The notes: generated by a model not told the origin, from the letters alone. A stretch of 64,000 nucleotides of DNA from an uncultured Candidatus Nitrosopumilus sp. (GCA_905479565.1 CAJQMY010000018.1:26264-90263); one strand, 5' to 3'; counted from the first letter of the stretch, positions 1 to 9,920 are shown. Program-made: numbers and translations.

Positions 1-384
1 AAATTTTTTTTTCAAGATTTTTGTCGAAAAAAATTTTTGAATTTTATATGGGAAATTAGATCTATACCAATTTATTCCTCTAGGAAAATACCTATCAAAA
101 AAATAAATCTCTTTCCATAAAGCTGAATGAACGGAAGGATGTTGAGATAAATAATCATATAATGAGGTTGTTCCAGATTTTGCAGCTCCTATAATGATAA
201 AATCAGGTAAAGTTCTGAATTTTCCTGTCAAAGCTCGAAAAATACTAGAAATTGAAAGTGGATTTGTCCAAAGACTTGGATGTCGAAGTAACCATAAAGT
301 GATAAACCATTTTAGTTTTTTTAATGGATTTTTAGGAATTGGCTCAAGAATCGAAGATAGTGAATCTTCTTGACTACCTTTCAT
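1..384 (-). CDS. Sulfotransferase, N-terminal part (runs off window)
   Basis: The frame is open from an ATG at 384 to the window edge, giving 128 N-terminal residues. Residues 66-80 carry the PAPS 5'-phosphosulfate-binding loop (AAKSGTTSLYDYL), followed by KEIYFFD at 91-97. Both are typical of P-loop sulfotransferases that move sulfate from PAPS to a sugar or other acceptor. The start lies 2 nt after the stop of the upstream glycosyltransferase, so the two are probably cotranscribed. A role in sulfating surface glycans is inferred from neighbours. The catalytic C-terminal half is outside the window. Confidence 0.85.
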   Translation of the reverse strand, partial: MKGSQEDSLSSILEPIPKNPLKKLKWFITLWLLRHPSLWTNPLSISSIFRALTGKFRTLPDFIIIGAAKSGTTSLYDYLSQHPSVHSALWKEIYFFDRYFPRGINWYRSNFPYKIQKFFSTKILKKKF

Positions 385-386
385 CT

Positions 387-1202
387 TTAAACTAAAAATT
401 CCCTATAAAATGAATTTAGCTGTTTAATGCTATTGATAGGATCATGTTCAGTTGGAAATATTTTTAAAAAAAATCCATTATGGTATACATTACATCCACA
501 TGAAAGTGCTTGTAATGCCGTAGTACTCAAATCAGAAAGTGTGTCACCCCAAGGCATAATTTTGATATCAACATATGTTTCGAATTTTGATAAATAATCA
601 GGCATACAAGAATATAGGATTTGTTGATTATCTAAATCAATTATTTCTATTTTATCAAAAGTTTCTATTGATTTCATAGTTTTTTCTTTATCCAAATTAT
701 TAGAAATAAAAATAAGGTTATTAGAACGAGTGTCTTTTCTCGGATGGAAATGTTCAGTATCTATTGGATTAGGTAGAAATTTTTTAGGAACGCTCCTAAA
801 AGTGATAATATTTTTTTCCATATTTTTTCCGTTATATACAATCAAATCAGCTAAACTTCTACAAAAGATTCTTTTTTTATTTAATGAACGTTCTTTTTGG
901 TTAATATCACTTCCATGGTAATGAAGAACTATTTTTTTTCTGGTAAGTTTAAAAACAGGTACTAATGTTTCTGCACCATGAATATGAATTATATCATAAT
1001 GTTTACTTTTTAAAATCGCATATTTAATTAAATCTCTATATTTTCTGAAGGATTTTCCACCATAAAATGTTGATATGTTATATGAAAAATTATTTTTTTT
1101 ATGAAAAATAATATCGCTATGACCATAACCATATTTATTATGAAAATGAGATAATATTGAAGGTACTCCAGCAATATCCAATACATGTAATACATTGATC
1201 AT
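387..1202 (-). CDS. GT-B fold glycosyltransferase (GT4-like)
   Basis: This 271-residue protein has the N-terminal pattern of GT4-type sugar transferases: a MINVLHVLDI beta strand, IIHIHGAE at 71-78 and LHYHGSD at 93-99. A C-terminal donor-site-like segment (STTALQALSCGC) lies near residues 228-239. It is short for the family (usually 340-400), and the donor-binding domain looks compact and divergent. It probably adds a sugar to a lipid-linked or protein-linked surface glycan. It is immediately upstream of the sulfotransferase on the same strand. Donor and acceptor cannot be read from the sequence. Confidence 0.75.
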   Translation of the reverse strand: MINVLHVLDIAGVPSILSHFHNKYGYGHSDIIFHKKNNFSYNISTFYGGKSFRKYRDLIKYAILKSKHYDIIHIHGAETLVPVFKLTRKKIVLHYHGSDINQKERSLNKKRIFCRSLADLIVYNGKNMEKNIITFRSVPKKFLPNPIDTEHFHPRKDTRSNNLIFISNNLDKEKTMKSIETFDKIEIIDLDNQQILYSCMPDYLSKFETYVDIKIMPWGDTLSDLSTTALQALSCGCNVYHNGFFLKIFPTEHDPINSIKQLNSFYREFLV

Positions 1203-1375
1203 TTTTGATTATTTCCTTCTAAATTATTTTTAATATAAATTAAAAAAAATAATTTTGACATAATTTGTATTTCTTTATAGCAATTACAACATAATTGATT
1301 TATTAAATTTTCAGTGAACATGATTGAGTTAAATTTTATAATTAAGAAAACCATTAAGAATATCCAATTAAAATT

Positions 1376-2344
1376 TCATGAATTAACCATATCATATTGA
1401 ATCATATTACCTCCCCATTTTTTTTTATATCGAAAAATTCCTTCTTCTTTAGAATTTTTTGGATTAGGATTTGCTCCTGTGAGATCAAAATATCTAAATT
1501 TATTATTATTTCCCCATTCAATAATTTTCCATTTTATCAAATCTTGAGAATATAGTTTTTCATCTCTATCAAGATCTGATCTTGCTACACCCCATTCATT
1601 TACATAATTATTAAAAAAAGATACCATAATGCTACCAACAGGTAAACCATCTTTCCAAGCTAAAAATCCAGTAAATCCTAGAGGGTGAAGTAAATCCCAT
1701 TGAATTTCTATGTTTGATAAAAGAGATTTATGACCAACTTTAGCTTTTGTATCAGCAAGAATAGAATGATGATATTTGAGATCATTTTTTGTAATTTCTT
1801 TAACTATAACATTTCGTTTTAAAGATCTTTCAACATTTTTTCGAGCTGAATGTTTGTCACAGTTTTTCCATAATTCTTCTTTAGATAATGACAAATCAAT
1901 CAAAAATGTAGACCAATTTTTGATCTTGCATGAAGTCTTAGAATTAAAAAATGATCCAGATAGTAAAGGGTGTTCTGAACCAAAAATTTTAGTTTTTTTT
2001 GATTTAAGATAAAAAAATAATTGTTCGTTAATTTCATATGTTTTAGATTCATCAAAAATTACAGGTCCATAAACCCATCTATAGAGAGAATTATTTTTCA
2101 ATAAAAAATTTTTCAATATGCCTTTAACAGATTTATTTTTAGAAATATTATGTTTTGAAAGTAATATTTGTCCAACAATAGTTCCAGATTGATCTAAAAA
2201 TTGTAAAAATGAATTTTTAAATTTACTTGTTTTTTCAAAGTATTGAGCAATTTCTTTTGTTTGATAAATAGTTCCATATTTAGAATCTAAAAGACGTTTG
2301 TTCCAATTTAAATCAGGTTCAGAAAGATATTCGATGGTAATCAT
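1376..2344 (-). CDS. FemAB/GNAT-like acyl- or aminoacyltransferase
   Basis: The 322-residue protein resembles the FemAB/BioF2-like branch of the GNAT fold. It has an N-terminal WNKRLLDS...TIYQT pattern, a central LAWKDGLPVGSIMVSF strand pair and a C-terminal LTGANPNP...EGIFRYKKKWGG block that is characteristic of the family. In bacteria these enzymes transfer amino acids from aminoacyl-tRNA to peptidoglycan precursors. Archaea of this type have no murein, so here it more likely decorates a sugar or other surface polymer. It sits 21 nt downstream of the flippase start-side gene on the same strand. Substrate unknown. Confidence 0.75.
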   Translation of the reverse strand: MITIEYLSEPDLNWNKRLLDSKYGTIYQTKEIAQYFEKTSKFKNSFLQFLDQSGTIVGQILLSKHNISKNKSVKGILKNFLLKNNSLYRWVYGPVIFDESKTYEINEQLFFYLKSKKTKIFGSEHPLLSGSFFNSKTSCKIKNWSTFLIDLSLSKEELWKNCDKHSARKNVERSLKRNVIVKEITKNDLKYHHSILADTKAKVGHKSLLSNIEIQWDLLHPLGFTGFLAWKDGLPVGSIMVSFFNNYVNEWGVARSDLDRDEKLYSQDLIKWKIIEWGNNNKFRYFDLTGANPNPKNSKEEGIFRYKKKWGGNMIQYDMVNS

Positions 2345-2365
2345 TTTATTAAATTAATAATGATA

Positions 2366-3868
2366 TTATATCTCCTTTTTTGGCATAAATTCCATTACTA
2401 TTGCTCGAAATAAAACTCTAGTTTTATTATCAATTAAATACGTCACACCAAGATATGTAGAAAAACATAGTATAAACTCAATAAATACGCCTGGTAGAAA
2501 TTCATAGATACTAATTTTATAAAATATTATAAAATCAGATGTAAACAAAAATACAATAATCATAGAAATAGCGCCTACAAAATATTTTAATGCGGTAATA
2601 TATGGTAATGAGAAAGTCATGTATTTTTTCAAAAGAAATACAGAGTATACTAAAAAAGGAATGGAAAGAACAAAAGATATACCAGTCCATGCAGAAACTA
2701 GTTCAAAATTGGATGCATTTTGATTGGTTAAAACAAATGTAGTAATTGCAAGAATTATGATGTATGATGTATGATGAATAATATTTACAGTTGGTAAGTA
2801 GAATAATTTACTTTTAATCAAGGATTTAAAAGACGGCTTCATTTCTTCATCTACTCGCTCAGTTCCAAGCAAAACTTGGTAAAAAAATCCAGTAATTACA
2901 TAAAAAAATGTTCTAAAACCTAAAAGAATTACTGGAATTGAAAGATGATCATATAATGGATTTAAAGCAAATAATGCAGGCTTTGAAAATAAAATAACAA
3001 TTACAAGAAGAGGGATTGCAAAATAGATCAATCGATTAAAGTTATCTTCTACATGATCAAGGCTTCCTTTTGATAATAATTTAGGATATAATCCCTGAGA
3101 TATCATTCCAGCATGAGCAATTAATGCAGTTATTGTAACAGATATTGAATAAAATGCAACACCTATCACAGAATTTGTAATGATAGTAAAAATTAAAACA
3201 TCTAAAGTCCAAATTAAACTAGAAATATTTCGATATAGTGGAATCCAAGATATTTTAATCCATTGAGTAATTAGAGATACTTTAAGTTTATTTTTTAATT
3301 GTGGTTTAGCAAAATATAGTTGTATTATTAATTTACCAAGATACGCTACAAAAGTAGCAAGAATAGCTCCATCAAGTCCCAAATCAAATACAACTACAAG
3401 TAATATTCCTACTGGAATTTTTAATATTTCAAAAACCAAAAATCCATAGCTTGTCGCATGTGGTTTATGGGCCTGATTGATACCAACTAATGTTTGGCTT
3501 ACAAAAGCTACAGGTAATAAAATCACAGCCAAAATTATAGAATAAGTGTAATCAGTACCAATCGATGGAAGGAAAAAAACAGTGTATAGATAAATCGGAA
3601 TTTGAACAAGAGCAAAAATCACACTATAAAATATAGAAGTAGATGCAATTGATTCACCTCGTGCAATTTGACGTGTTGTCCAATAAGATATGATAGGTTC
3701 TACTATCAAAAAATAACCAATTAGACTTCCAACAAGTGCCCATACACCGAATTCTTCAGGAGTCAATCTCCTTGTAACTATAAGCGTAAAAACTATTCCA
3801 GTAAGTACACTAATCATTGAGATAAGAAACCCAATTAGGCCAGAATAGGTTACACGAATGCTACTCAT
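2366..3868 (-). CDS. Polysaccharide flippase, MOP superfamily (Wzx-like)
   Basis: This 500-residue protein is hydrophobic throughout, with about 12-14 predicted membrane helices, beginning with a helix at roughly residues 10-30 (GLIGFLISMISVLTGIVFTL). The RRLTPEEFGVWALVGSL segment right after the first helix is typical of Wzx/RfbX lipid-linked oligosaccharide flippases. It would move undecaprenyl- or dolichol-linked glycan units across the cytoplasmic membrane. The FemAB-like gene follows it after a short gap on the same strand, and transferases flank it, so an exported glycan is the natural substrate. Confidence 0.85.
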   Translation of the reverse strand: MSSIRVTYSGLIGFLISMISVLTGIVFTLIVTRRLTPEEFGVWALVGSLIGYFLIVEPIISYWTTRQIARGESIASTSIFYSVIFALVQIPIYLYTVFFLPSIGTDYTYSIILAVILLPVAFVSQTLVGINQAHKPHATSYGFLVFEILKIPVGILLVVVFDLGLDGAILATFVAYLGKLIIQLYFAKPQLKNKLKVSLITQWIKISWIPLYRNISSLIWTLDVLIFTIITNSVIGVAFYSISVTITALIAHAGMISQGLYPKLLSKGSLDHVEDNFNRLIYFAIPLLVIVILFSKPALFALNPLYDHLSIPVILLGFRTFFYVITGFFYQVLLGTERVDEEMKPSFKSLIKSKLFYLPTVNIIHHTSYIIILAITTFVLTNQNASNFELVSAWTGISFVLSIPFLVYSVFLLKKYMTFSLPYITALKYFVGAISMIIVFLFTSDFIIFYKISIYEFLPGVFIEFILCFSTYLGVTYLIDNKTRVLFRAIVMEFMPKKEI

Positions 3869-4022
3869 TTGTATATTTACTCATAAATTTCTATAAAAAG
3901 AAAGATATTCAGGATTCTAATCATTTACAATTAAATAGATTATTTTAATATCAATAAAAAATAAGAATTAATCATGAAAAACATTAGATATCAAATTTTT
4001 TTACATAAATAGTAACAAAAAC

Positions 4023-4757
4023 ATGAATGAACGCAATAGAATCAAATCTAAAATTTTGAAATATAATACAAATAGATGGTGGGGAGATGACTTTGATGTT
4101 AGATTTTTTTTAATCTCTAAAATTAAAAAATTGCAAAATAAAAAAATTTTAGATTTAGGGGGAGGAATTGGAATAATTTCTTCAGAATTAAAGAAATCAA
4201 ATTTTTGTATAAATCTTGACATAGAGAGAAAAGATCTAAAAAAATGTGAAGTATCTTTTAATAAATTAATTCATGTAATAGAAGGCTCAATGTTAAAAAT
4301 CCCATTAAAAGAAGACTCACTTGATTATGTGATTTGTGCAAACATATTAGAAGTTGCCAAATCAATAGATATTAAAAATAATCACATAGTGAAAGGTGAT
4401 ATTGTTATATACCCAAGTCTAAAAAATATTTTATTAGAAATTAATAGAATTTTAAAACCTAAAGGAGTATTATTAATTACAACACCAAACAATTCCTATT
4501 ATGAGTCTTCAAAATTGACTTATGATGAATTAGTATATCATCTAAATAGAAATTTTAAAAATTTCTCAGTGAATTTTTATAATACATTTCCAAGATTAAG
4601 TAAAAAGTATAAAAAACTAAACTTAGCAAATATCGTTCCAAAAATATTATCAAAGATTAAAAATCCTGATTCAATAATTCAATTATTAATTAAAGAAAAT
4701 ACTGTAAAAAATAAAAATAGTGTTTCTTTTTATGTAGAAGCCGTTAAAAAAGAATGA
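4023..4757 (+). CDS. Class I SAM-dependent methyltransferase
   Basis: The 244-residue protein has SAM-binding motif I KILDLGGGIG at 41-50, an acidic strand-2 end (INLDIE), a motif near residues 90-110 (MLKIPLKEDSLDYVICANILE) and a post-motif RILKPKGVLLITTPN. This is the Methyltransf_11/25 arrangement. Its stop overlaps the ATG of the next glycosyltransferase (ATGA), so the two form an operon and the methyl acceptor is plausibly a glycan intermediate. Specificity cannot be assigned. Confidence 0.85.
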   Translation: MNERNRIKSKILKYNTNRWWGDDFDVRFFLISKIKKLQNKKILDLGGGIGIISSELKKSNFCINLDIERKDLKKCEVSFNKLIHVIEGSMLKIPLKEDSLDYVICANILEVAKSIDIKNNHIVKGDIVIYPSLKNILLEINRILKPKGVLLITTPNNSYYESSKLTYDELVYHLNRNFKNFSVNFYNTFPRLSKKYKKLNLANIVPKILSKIKNPDSIIQLLIKENTVKNKNSVSFYVEAVKKE

Positions 4758-5890
4758 AAATGAAATTATGTGTTTTTCCAAACGATCCTCTATCATCATA
4801 TTATAAGAAAGGTGAAATAAAAGAAAGATATTTCAATCCAAAAAATATATTCGATGAGATTCACGTAATTAGCTTATTTGATTCTGACATTAACGAAGAA
4901 AAAGTAAAAAAAGTTGCAGGCAATGCTAATTTTAAAATTCATGCAGTAGGAAAAGTAAATTTATTAAATAAGAATAAAATGAAAAAAAAGATCGTTAGAT
5001 TAATTAGTGAAATTAAACCAGATGTAATTAGATCATATAATCCACTTTTGCAAGGTTGGATAGCAGCTCATGTAAAAAAAGAATTAGGCATACCTTTAGT
5101 AATATCATTACATGGAAATTATGATTTAGATCTAAGACATCAAGCAAGAATTAAAAAAGATTACAAATCTTTTTTACGACTTCAAATAACTAGACAAATT
5201 CTGGAAAAATTTGCACTACGTAATGCTGACGAAATAATAATTGTTTATGAATTTGTTAGGAACTATGCAGAAAAATTAGGGGGGAAAAATATCAATCTGA
5301 TATATAATAAAATTGATTTATCAAAGTTTTCACCAGATGTTATTCCAAAAATAGTTGAAAAAAAACCAATAATCATTTGTGTTGGAAGATTAATGAAAGA
5401 AAAAAATCAAGAATGCTTAATTCATGCGATAAAAGATCTTGATGTTATTTTAGTTCTAATTGGAGATGGTCCACAATATTCAGATTTAAATAAATTAGTA
5501 GAAAAATTAAATATAAAACACAAAGTAAGATTTGAAAGATCTGTTTCAAATGATGAAATTAATAGTTATTATACATCAGCAGATATTTTCGCATTGCCCA
5601 TAAAATATGGAGGATTTGCCATTCCTGTTTTGGAAGCAGCAGCATCAGGAATTCCAGTAATTTTACCAAAGCCAGAATTTGACTCTGATTCAGAAATAAT
5701 TGAAAAATTTGCCATGTTAGTTGATAATTCAATAAATTCATTTCAGTTAGCAATAAAAAAAATTCTTTCAAACAAGTTACTAAAAAATAAAATGCAAAAA
5801 AATGGGATAGATACAATTAAAAAAATTAGTGGCGATATAATGGAAGAAAAGGAAAAAGAACTGTATCTAAAAGTTATTTCGAAGGATTGA
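4754..5890 (+). CDS. Glycosyltransferase family 4
   Basis: A 378-residue GT-B enzyme. The acceptor-side domain includes PLVISLHGNYD. The donor-side domain shows IICVGRLMKEKNQ near 210-222 and the PVLEAAASGIPVI nucleotide-sugar-binding block near 292-304. It overlaps the upstream methyltransferase by 4 nt and overlaps the convergent UDP-GlcNAc epimerase gene by 24 nt at its 3' end. It presumably extends a surface glycan. Donor sugar unknown. Confidence 0.85.
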   Translation: MKMKLCVFPNDPLSSYYKKGEIKERYFNPKNIFDEIHVISLFDSDINEEKVKKVAGNANFKIHAVGKVNLLNKNKMKKKIVRLISEIKPDVIRSYNPLLQGWIAAHVKKELGIPLVISLHGNYDLDLRHQARIKKDYKSFLRLQITRQILEKFALRNADEIIIVYEFVRNYAEKLGGKNINLIYNKIDLSKFSPDVIPKIVEKKPIIICVGRLMKEKNQECLIHAIKDLDVILVLIGDGPQYSDLNKLVEKLNIKHKVRFERSVSNDEINSYYTSADIFALPIKYGGFAIPVLEAAASGIPVILPKPEFDSDSEIIEKFAMLVDNSINSFQLAIKKILSNKLLKNKMQKNGIDTIKKISGDIMEEKEKELYLKVISKD

Positions 5891-6916
5891 AACCATTTTT
5901 TTTGAGGCATGACCATTTCCAAATAAAGATTTAGTTTTTTTACGAATTTTAGAATCAATTATTTTATTGATTTGTTTGATACTTGAAGTTGTAATTGAAT
6001 CTAAAAGAATATTGTTATTCTCTAATGTTTCAATCCATTCGGTACTTTTTCTGATCGTAACACAGGGGGTATTCATCCAATAAGCTTCTTTCTGTAATCC
6101 ACCTGAGTCGGTAATCATCATTTTAGAATTACCAAGTAATGAAAGAATTTTTGAATAATTTACAGGTTTGATGGCATTTATTTTATTAAGAGATATGTTG
6201 AATAATTTTAATTGTTTTTGAGTATGTGGATGCATTGGGAAAATAACCTCATAGCCTAATTTTGTTATTTCATTTGCCAATCCAATGATTTTTTTCATTT
6301 TGGATGCATTTTCTACATTTGTTTTTCTATGAATTGTCATTAAAATTTGGTTATTTCTTTTTCTTTTATGATTTAATTTTTTATTAAATTCTAAAAACAC
6401 ATCATACATTGAATCACCTGTGAAATATGATTTTCCAAGAACATTTTCATTTTGTAAATTAGTCAAACAGTTTTTTGTAGGTGCAAATAAAATATTTGAA
6501 CTATGATCAATTATTCGTCGATTAATTTCCTCTTCTAGAGTAATATCATTACTACGCGCACCAGCCTCAATATGTACAAGAGTGAATCCCATTCGTGAGG
6601 CAGTTAAACCAGATCCTAATGCAGATCTAGTATCTCCAGGAACTAAAACAAAATCAGGTGAGGATTTTAGTAACAATTTTTCAAGTTTTTTAATTATTTC
6701 TGATAATTGATGAGGAGAAGAACCTTGTCCAATATTCAAATTTAGATGAGGATCTTTAATAGATAATTCTTCAAAAAAAGATTGAGACATTTTATAATCA
6801 TAGTGTTGGCCAGTGTGAATTATTTCAAGATCAATTTTTTTAGATAATAATTCTTTTACAATGGGTTGAGATTTAATGATTTGTGGTCTTGTTCCAACAA
6901 TTAAAATTACTTTCAT
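5867..6916 (-). CDS. wecB: UDP-N-acetylglucosamine 2-epimerase (non-hydrolysing)
   Basis: This 349-residue protein interconverts UDP-GlcNAc and UDP-ManNAc in the cytoplasm. Visible family motifs are VGTRPQIIKSQPI near the start, GQHYDYKMSQSF, VPGDTRSALGSG, the acidic EEEINRRIIDH segment and DSGGLQKEA near residue 270. Length matches the family (about 350-380). It is the first of two WecB paralogues in the window and differs clearly from the second (for example EAGARSND here, EAGLRSYDW there), so it is not a recent duplicate. It may act on a different N-acetyl sugar nucleotide. No WecC dehydrogenase was found in the window. Confidence 0.88.
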   Translation of the reverse strand: MKVILIVGTRPQIIKSQPIVKELLSKKIDLEIIHTGQHYDYKMSQSFFEELSIKDPHLNLNIGQGSSPHQLSEIIKKLEKLLLKSSPDFVLVPGDTRSALGSGLTASRMGFTLVHIEAGARSNDITLEEEINRRIIDHSSNILFAPTKNCLTNLQNENVLGKSYFTGDSMYDVFLEFNKKLNHKRKRNNQILMTIHRKTNVENASKMKKIIGLANEITKLGYEVIFPMHPHTQKQLKLFNISLNKINAIKPVNYSKILSLLGNSKMMITDSGGLQKEAYWMNTPCVTIRKSTEWIETLENNNILLDSITTSSIKQINKIIDSKIRKKTKSLFGNGHASKKMVSILRNNF

Positions 6917-7106
6917 ATATTTTTTAATAGAAACTAGAGTTAATAATTAAGATTTTGTACATAAAATATTTTTCATTAACCTAAATTACAAGTAATAAGA
7001 GAATATTATGATTTTTTCAAAAAGCCGTTAAAATAATTAGAATATTCACAAATTTTCAATTGATAACACAGGTTAAAAACAATTTTGATTATTGAGGAAA
7101 ATTAAA

Positions 7107-8243
7107 TCAATATAGATAATGAATTGATTTAAGATTAAATTTTTCATAGTTTTCAAACCAATTAATTGCCTGAAGAGAAAACATTGAACCCCAGGAATTA
7201 ATTCGAGAGTTTTTTTTCCATCCAAAAATAGATTTAGTTATTTCTTCAATAAAACCACCACTAGCATGTGGATTAGGATTTTCTACCTGAAATGAAATTA
7301 AAAAATTCATTAATTTAATTATAATTTCTTTATATTTTATATTATTTTCACATGAATCAAACAATATCATCAAACGAATTAATTGTGCAATTGGATAACT
7401 TGCTTTTGATTTATACTTGTTGCCAAACCATAATCTAATACTACCATCATTTTCAATATTATTTACACACCAGTCCAATGATTTTTCACAGGCTTCAAGA
7501 TATCTTTGTTCTTTTGTTACATAATATGCAAAAAATAATCCTTCTAAAGCATAACATTGAGTGTGTAAATTAGTAACAGAGCTATCAATATGCATTGAAA
7601 AGCTACCATCGTTTCTTTGAAATAATAAATATGAGTCACAAATTCTTTTGGCCAATTCAAGAAATTCAATGGAATTCGAAATTTTATAGTAACGAAAAAA
7701 TGGAATTGCTGTTTTTATATTTAAACATCCTTTTTTCTTATACCATACATCATTATTTTCTAAAAAAGTCTTTTTGTTATGATCAAAGAATGGAAGAATA
7801 GTACCATCGTTTTCAATAGAACCAGAATTTATCCAATTTAACAGAGATACTCCAAAATTAAGATATTTTTTGTTATTGGTTAACTCGTAACACTTGAACA
7901 TTGAGGTAGAACATATTCCAGTATCAAATGAAAATGATAAATTTTGAGTAGGAGCATTATTTTCAATGCCCATTACAATTCCACCATATTTTTCATAAAC
8001 CATTATCAGCCAATTCGCTGATGCTTCAGCTAATAGTTTGTATTTTTCTTGTTTTTCTGTATTATACAAAAAATGCATTGTATCTATAAAATATCCAGTT
8101 ATTTCAGGATAAAGAAAACCAAAGGCGTTATTTTTTAAATCATAAAATGAATGAACTGCTCCATTTACTAAAGGATCATTTGAAGATTCGCTGATTCCAG
8201 AATTTATTATCCAATTTTTTAGTTTGTCATTTGATTTTTTCAA
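7107..8243 (-). CDS. Six-hairpin (alpha/alpha toroid)-like protein, possible glycan hydrolase or epimerase
   Basis: The 378-residue sequence repeats a helical-hairpin pattern with aromatic and Gly/Asp-rich turns (WLIMVYEKYGG, LLNWINSGSIENDG, YLLFQRNDGSFS, LDWCVNNIENDGS). Repeats of this kind are seen in six-hairpin glycosidase, lyase and epimerase folds. There is no signal peptide or membrane helix, so it is probably cytoplasmic. Its place in the glycan region fits a role in modifying or trimming sugar chains, but I cannot name the reaction or the catalytic residues. It could also be a non-catalytic member of the fold. Confidence 0.6.
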   Translation of the reverse strand: MKKSNDKLKNWIINSGISESSNDPLVNGAVHSFYDLKNNAFGFLYPEITGYFIDTMHFLYNTEKQEKYKLLAEASANWLIMVYEKYGGIVMGIENNAPTQNLSFSFDTGICSTSMFKCYELTNNKKYLNFGVSLLNWINSGSIENDGTILPFFDHNKKTFLENNDVWYKKKGCLNIKTAIPFFRYYKISNSIEFLELAKRICDSYLLFQRNDGSFSMHIDSSVTNLHTQCYALEGLFFAYYVTKEQRYLEACEKSLDWCVNNIENDGSIRLWFGNKYKSKASYPIAQLIRLMILFDSCENNIKYKEIIIKLMNFLISFQVENPNPHASGGFIEEITKSIFGWKKNSRINSWGSMFSLQAINWFENYEKFNLKSIHYLY

Positions 8244-8284
8244 ACCAGGATAACCTTTTAGTTCTTGTTTAAAAGTTTAAACTT

Positions 8285-9436
8285 GTGAATATCTTAGTAA
8301 CCGTATTTCATTTTCCTCCAATGAGTGGTGGAGGATCTGTTATTTCATCGGAGATTGCAGATTCATTATCTAAACAAGGTCACAATGTCTTTGTTGTTGT
8401 ACCAAAAATCAACTGGAAGGAAGTAAGATTTGAGCCTGTATTAGATTCAAGAATTAAAATTATTAGAGTTAAGACTCCCTTAGAAAATAATATTAAATTT
8501 GCAGCAAGATTATGTAAAAATAATTTAGAAAAAGAAATAGAAACAGTTTGTAAAAATAATAACATTGAGTTAATTTTTTCAATTTTTCATCCATTTCATA
8601 GGGTTCCACATGCAGCAGTCAAGGTTGGACAAAAATTAAAAATCCCAACATTGATAAAAATAGATGATGCGACATATGCAAAATCATCAGGAGTGAAATC
8701 CTTACAACATAGAATTGAAGATTCATCCAATAGAAAAATATTGCAAAATGCGGATAAAATTTTTGTAGTAAATGAATCAGTAAAAAAAATCATAATAAAT
8801 GAATATAAAATTGGAGAAGAAAATATTTCAGTAATTCCAAATGGGATCGATCTAAAAAAATTTGAGAATAGAATTGAAAATAAACAGGATTTTACAATAA
8901 TTTTTTCTGGTGTAATGTATTATCATAGAGGAATAGATATTTTATTAGATAGTATTTCCAAAATTATTTTAAAAATTCCAAATATCAAAGTGACATTATT
9001 AGGAGATGGACCGGAAATGGAAAAATTAAAAGAGATTTCACAAAAAAAAAATCTAATAGATAATATTGAATTTAAAGGATGGATTAACAGAAATGATATT
9101 CCAAATTATCTAGTTGCATCTTCGATAGGCATAGGACCATTAATGTTAACAGAAGTTACAAAAAACGCATTACCGATTAAAGTTTTAGAATATATGGCAT
9201 CCTCACTTCCAATAATAGCCAAATCAGGTACATTGTCTAATGATATTCTTAATGATGGAAAAAATGGTTTTTTTATTAATGACTCAAAAGAACTAGCGGC
9301 AAAATTAGAATTGCTTTCTTTAGACGAGAAATTATTAACAAAAATGGGAAAAGAATCGTTTAATATGGTACAAAAATTTGATTGGAAAAATATTATATCG
9401 ATGATTTTAGATGAATATCAAAAAATTAAAAAATAA
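8285..9436 (+). CDS. Glycosyltransferase family 4
   Basis: A 383-residue GT-B protein with the FHFPPMSGGGSVISSEIAD N-terminus, a loop like those that bind donors in GT4 enzymes. It also has SGVMYYHRGIDILLDS near 208-223 and LPIKVLEYMASSLPII near 296-311. The start is GTG at 8285, divergent from the six-hairpin gene with only 41 nt between the two starts, so the promoters overlap. It is probably part of surface glycan assembly. Donor and acceptor are unknown. Confidence 0.85.
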   Translation: MNILVTVFHFPPMSGGGSVISSEIADSLSKQGHNVFVVVPKINWKEVRFEPVLDSRIKIIRVKTPLENNIKFAARLCKNNLEKEIETVCKNNNIELIFSIFHPFHRVPHAAVKVGQKLKIPTLIKIDDATYAKSSGVKSLQHRIEDSSNRKILQNADKIFVVNESVKKIIINEYKIGEENISVIPNGIDLKKFENRIENKQDFTIIFSGVMYYHRGIDILLDSISKIILKIPNIKVTLLGDGPEMEKLKEISQKKNLIDNIEFKGWINRNDIPNYLVASSIGIGPLMLTEVTKNALPIKVLEYMASSLPIIAKSGTLSNDILNDGKNGFFINDSKELAAKLELLSLDEKLLTKMGKESFNMVQKFDWKNIISMILDEYQKIKK

Positions 9437-9920
9437 CTCATAAGTTGTAAATTATTTTTTGTTAAAAGAAAAAATATATCTTTGATATAACTAACTCATC
9501 ATTTTTTAAAAGTTTATACATTCCTTAGCAAAAAATTCAATACTATCGATATGCTCTACAAAATAAAAATTTACAATAAAATTAAAAATTTATTACTAAA
9601 TGGAAAATATTGAAATTAATATTTACTTTATCAACTTATTACAGATTTTGTATCAATTTGAAATAATGCATAAACAAAGCCATCAATTCTATAAGTACCA
9701 ATACTCAAATTATTTATGTAATAAACAAATTTTTTGACAGCACACCAAATATCTAAAACAGTATTAAAATGGAATTTTTCTTTTACAAATTGTGCATGTC
9801 ATATCTACATTCAAATGGTCTCATGATTTCTAAAACAATCATCATAGAAATTTTATAAATCTGCATCATCGTAATTTTTTGTCAAGACACATTATCATAT
9901 AGACTAATTTACAAATTTTT
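9437..9920. other. 484-nt AT-rich gap without an intact gene
   Basis: No complete gene was found on either strand. On the minus strand, 9631-9798 is open for 55 codons with plausible protein composition (FNTVLDIWCAVKKF, YRIDGFVYALFQID). It has no start codon and is preceded in other frames by a 28-codon ORF (9783-9869) and a short MTCTICKRK segment with a CxxC pair. This could be a frameshifted remnant of a small zinc-ribbon or transposase-like gene, but the evidence is thin. There are no clear terminal inverted repeats. Confidence 0.4.
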
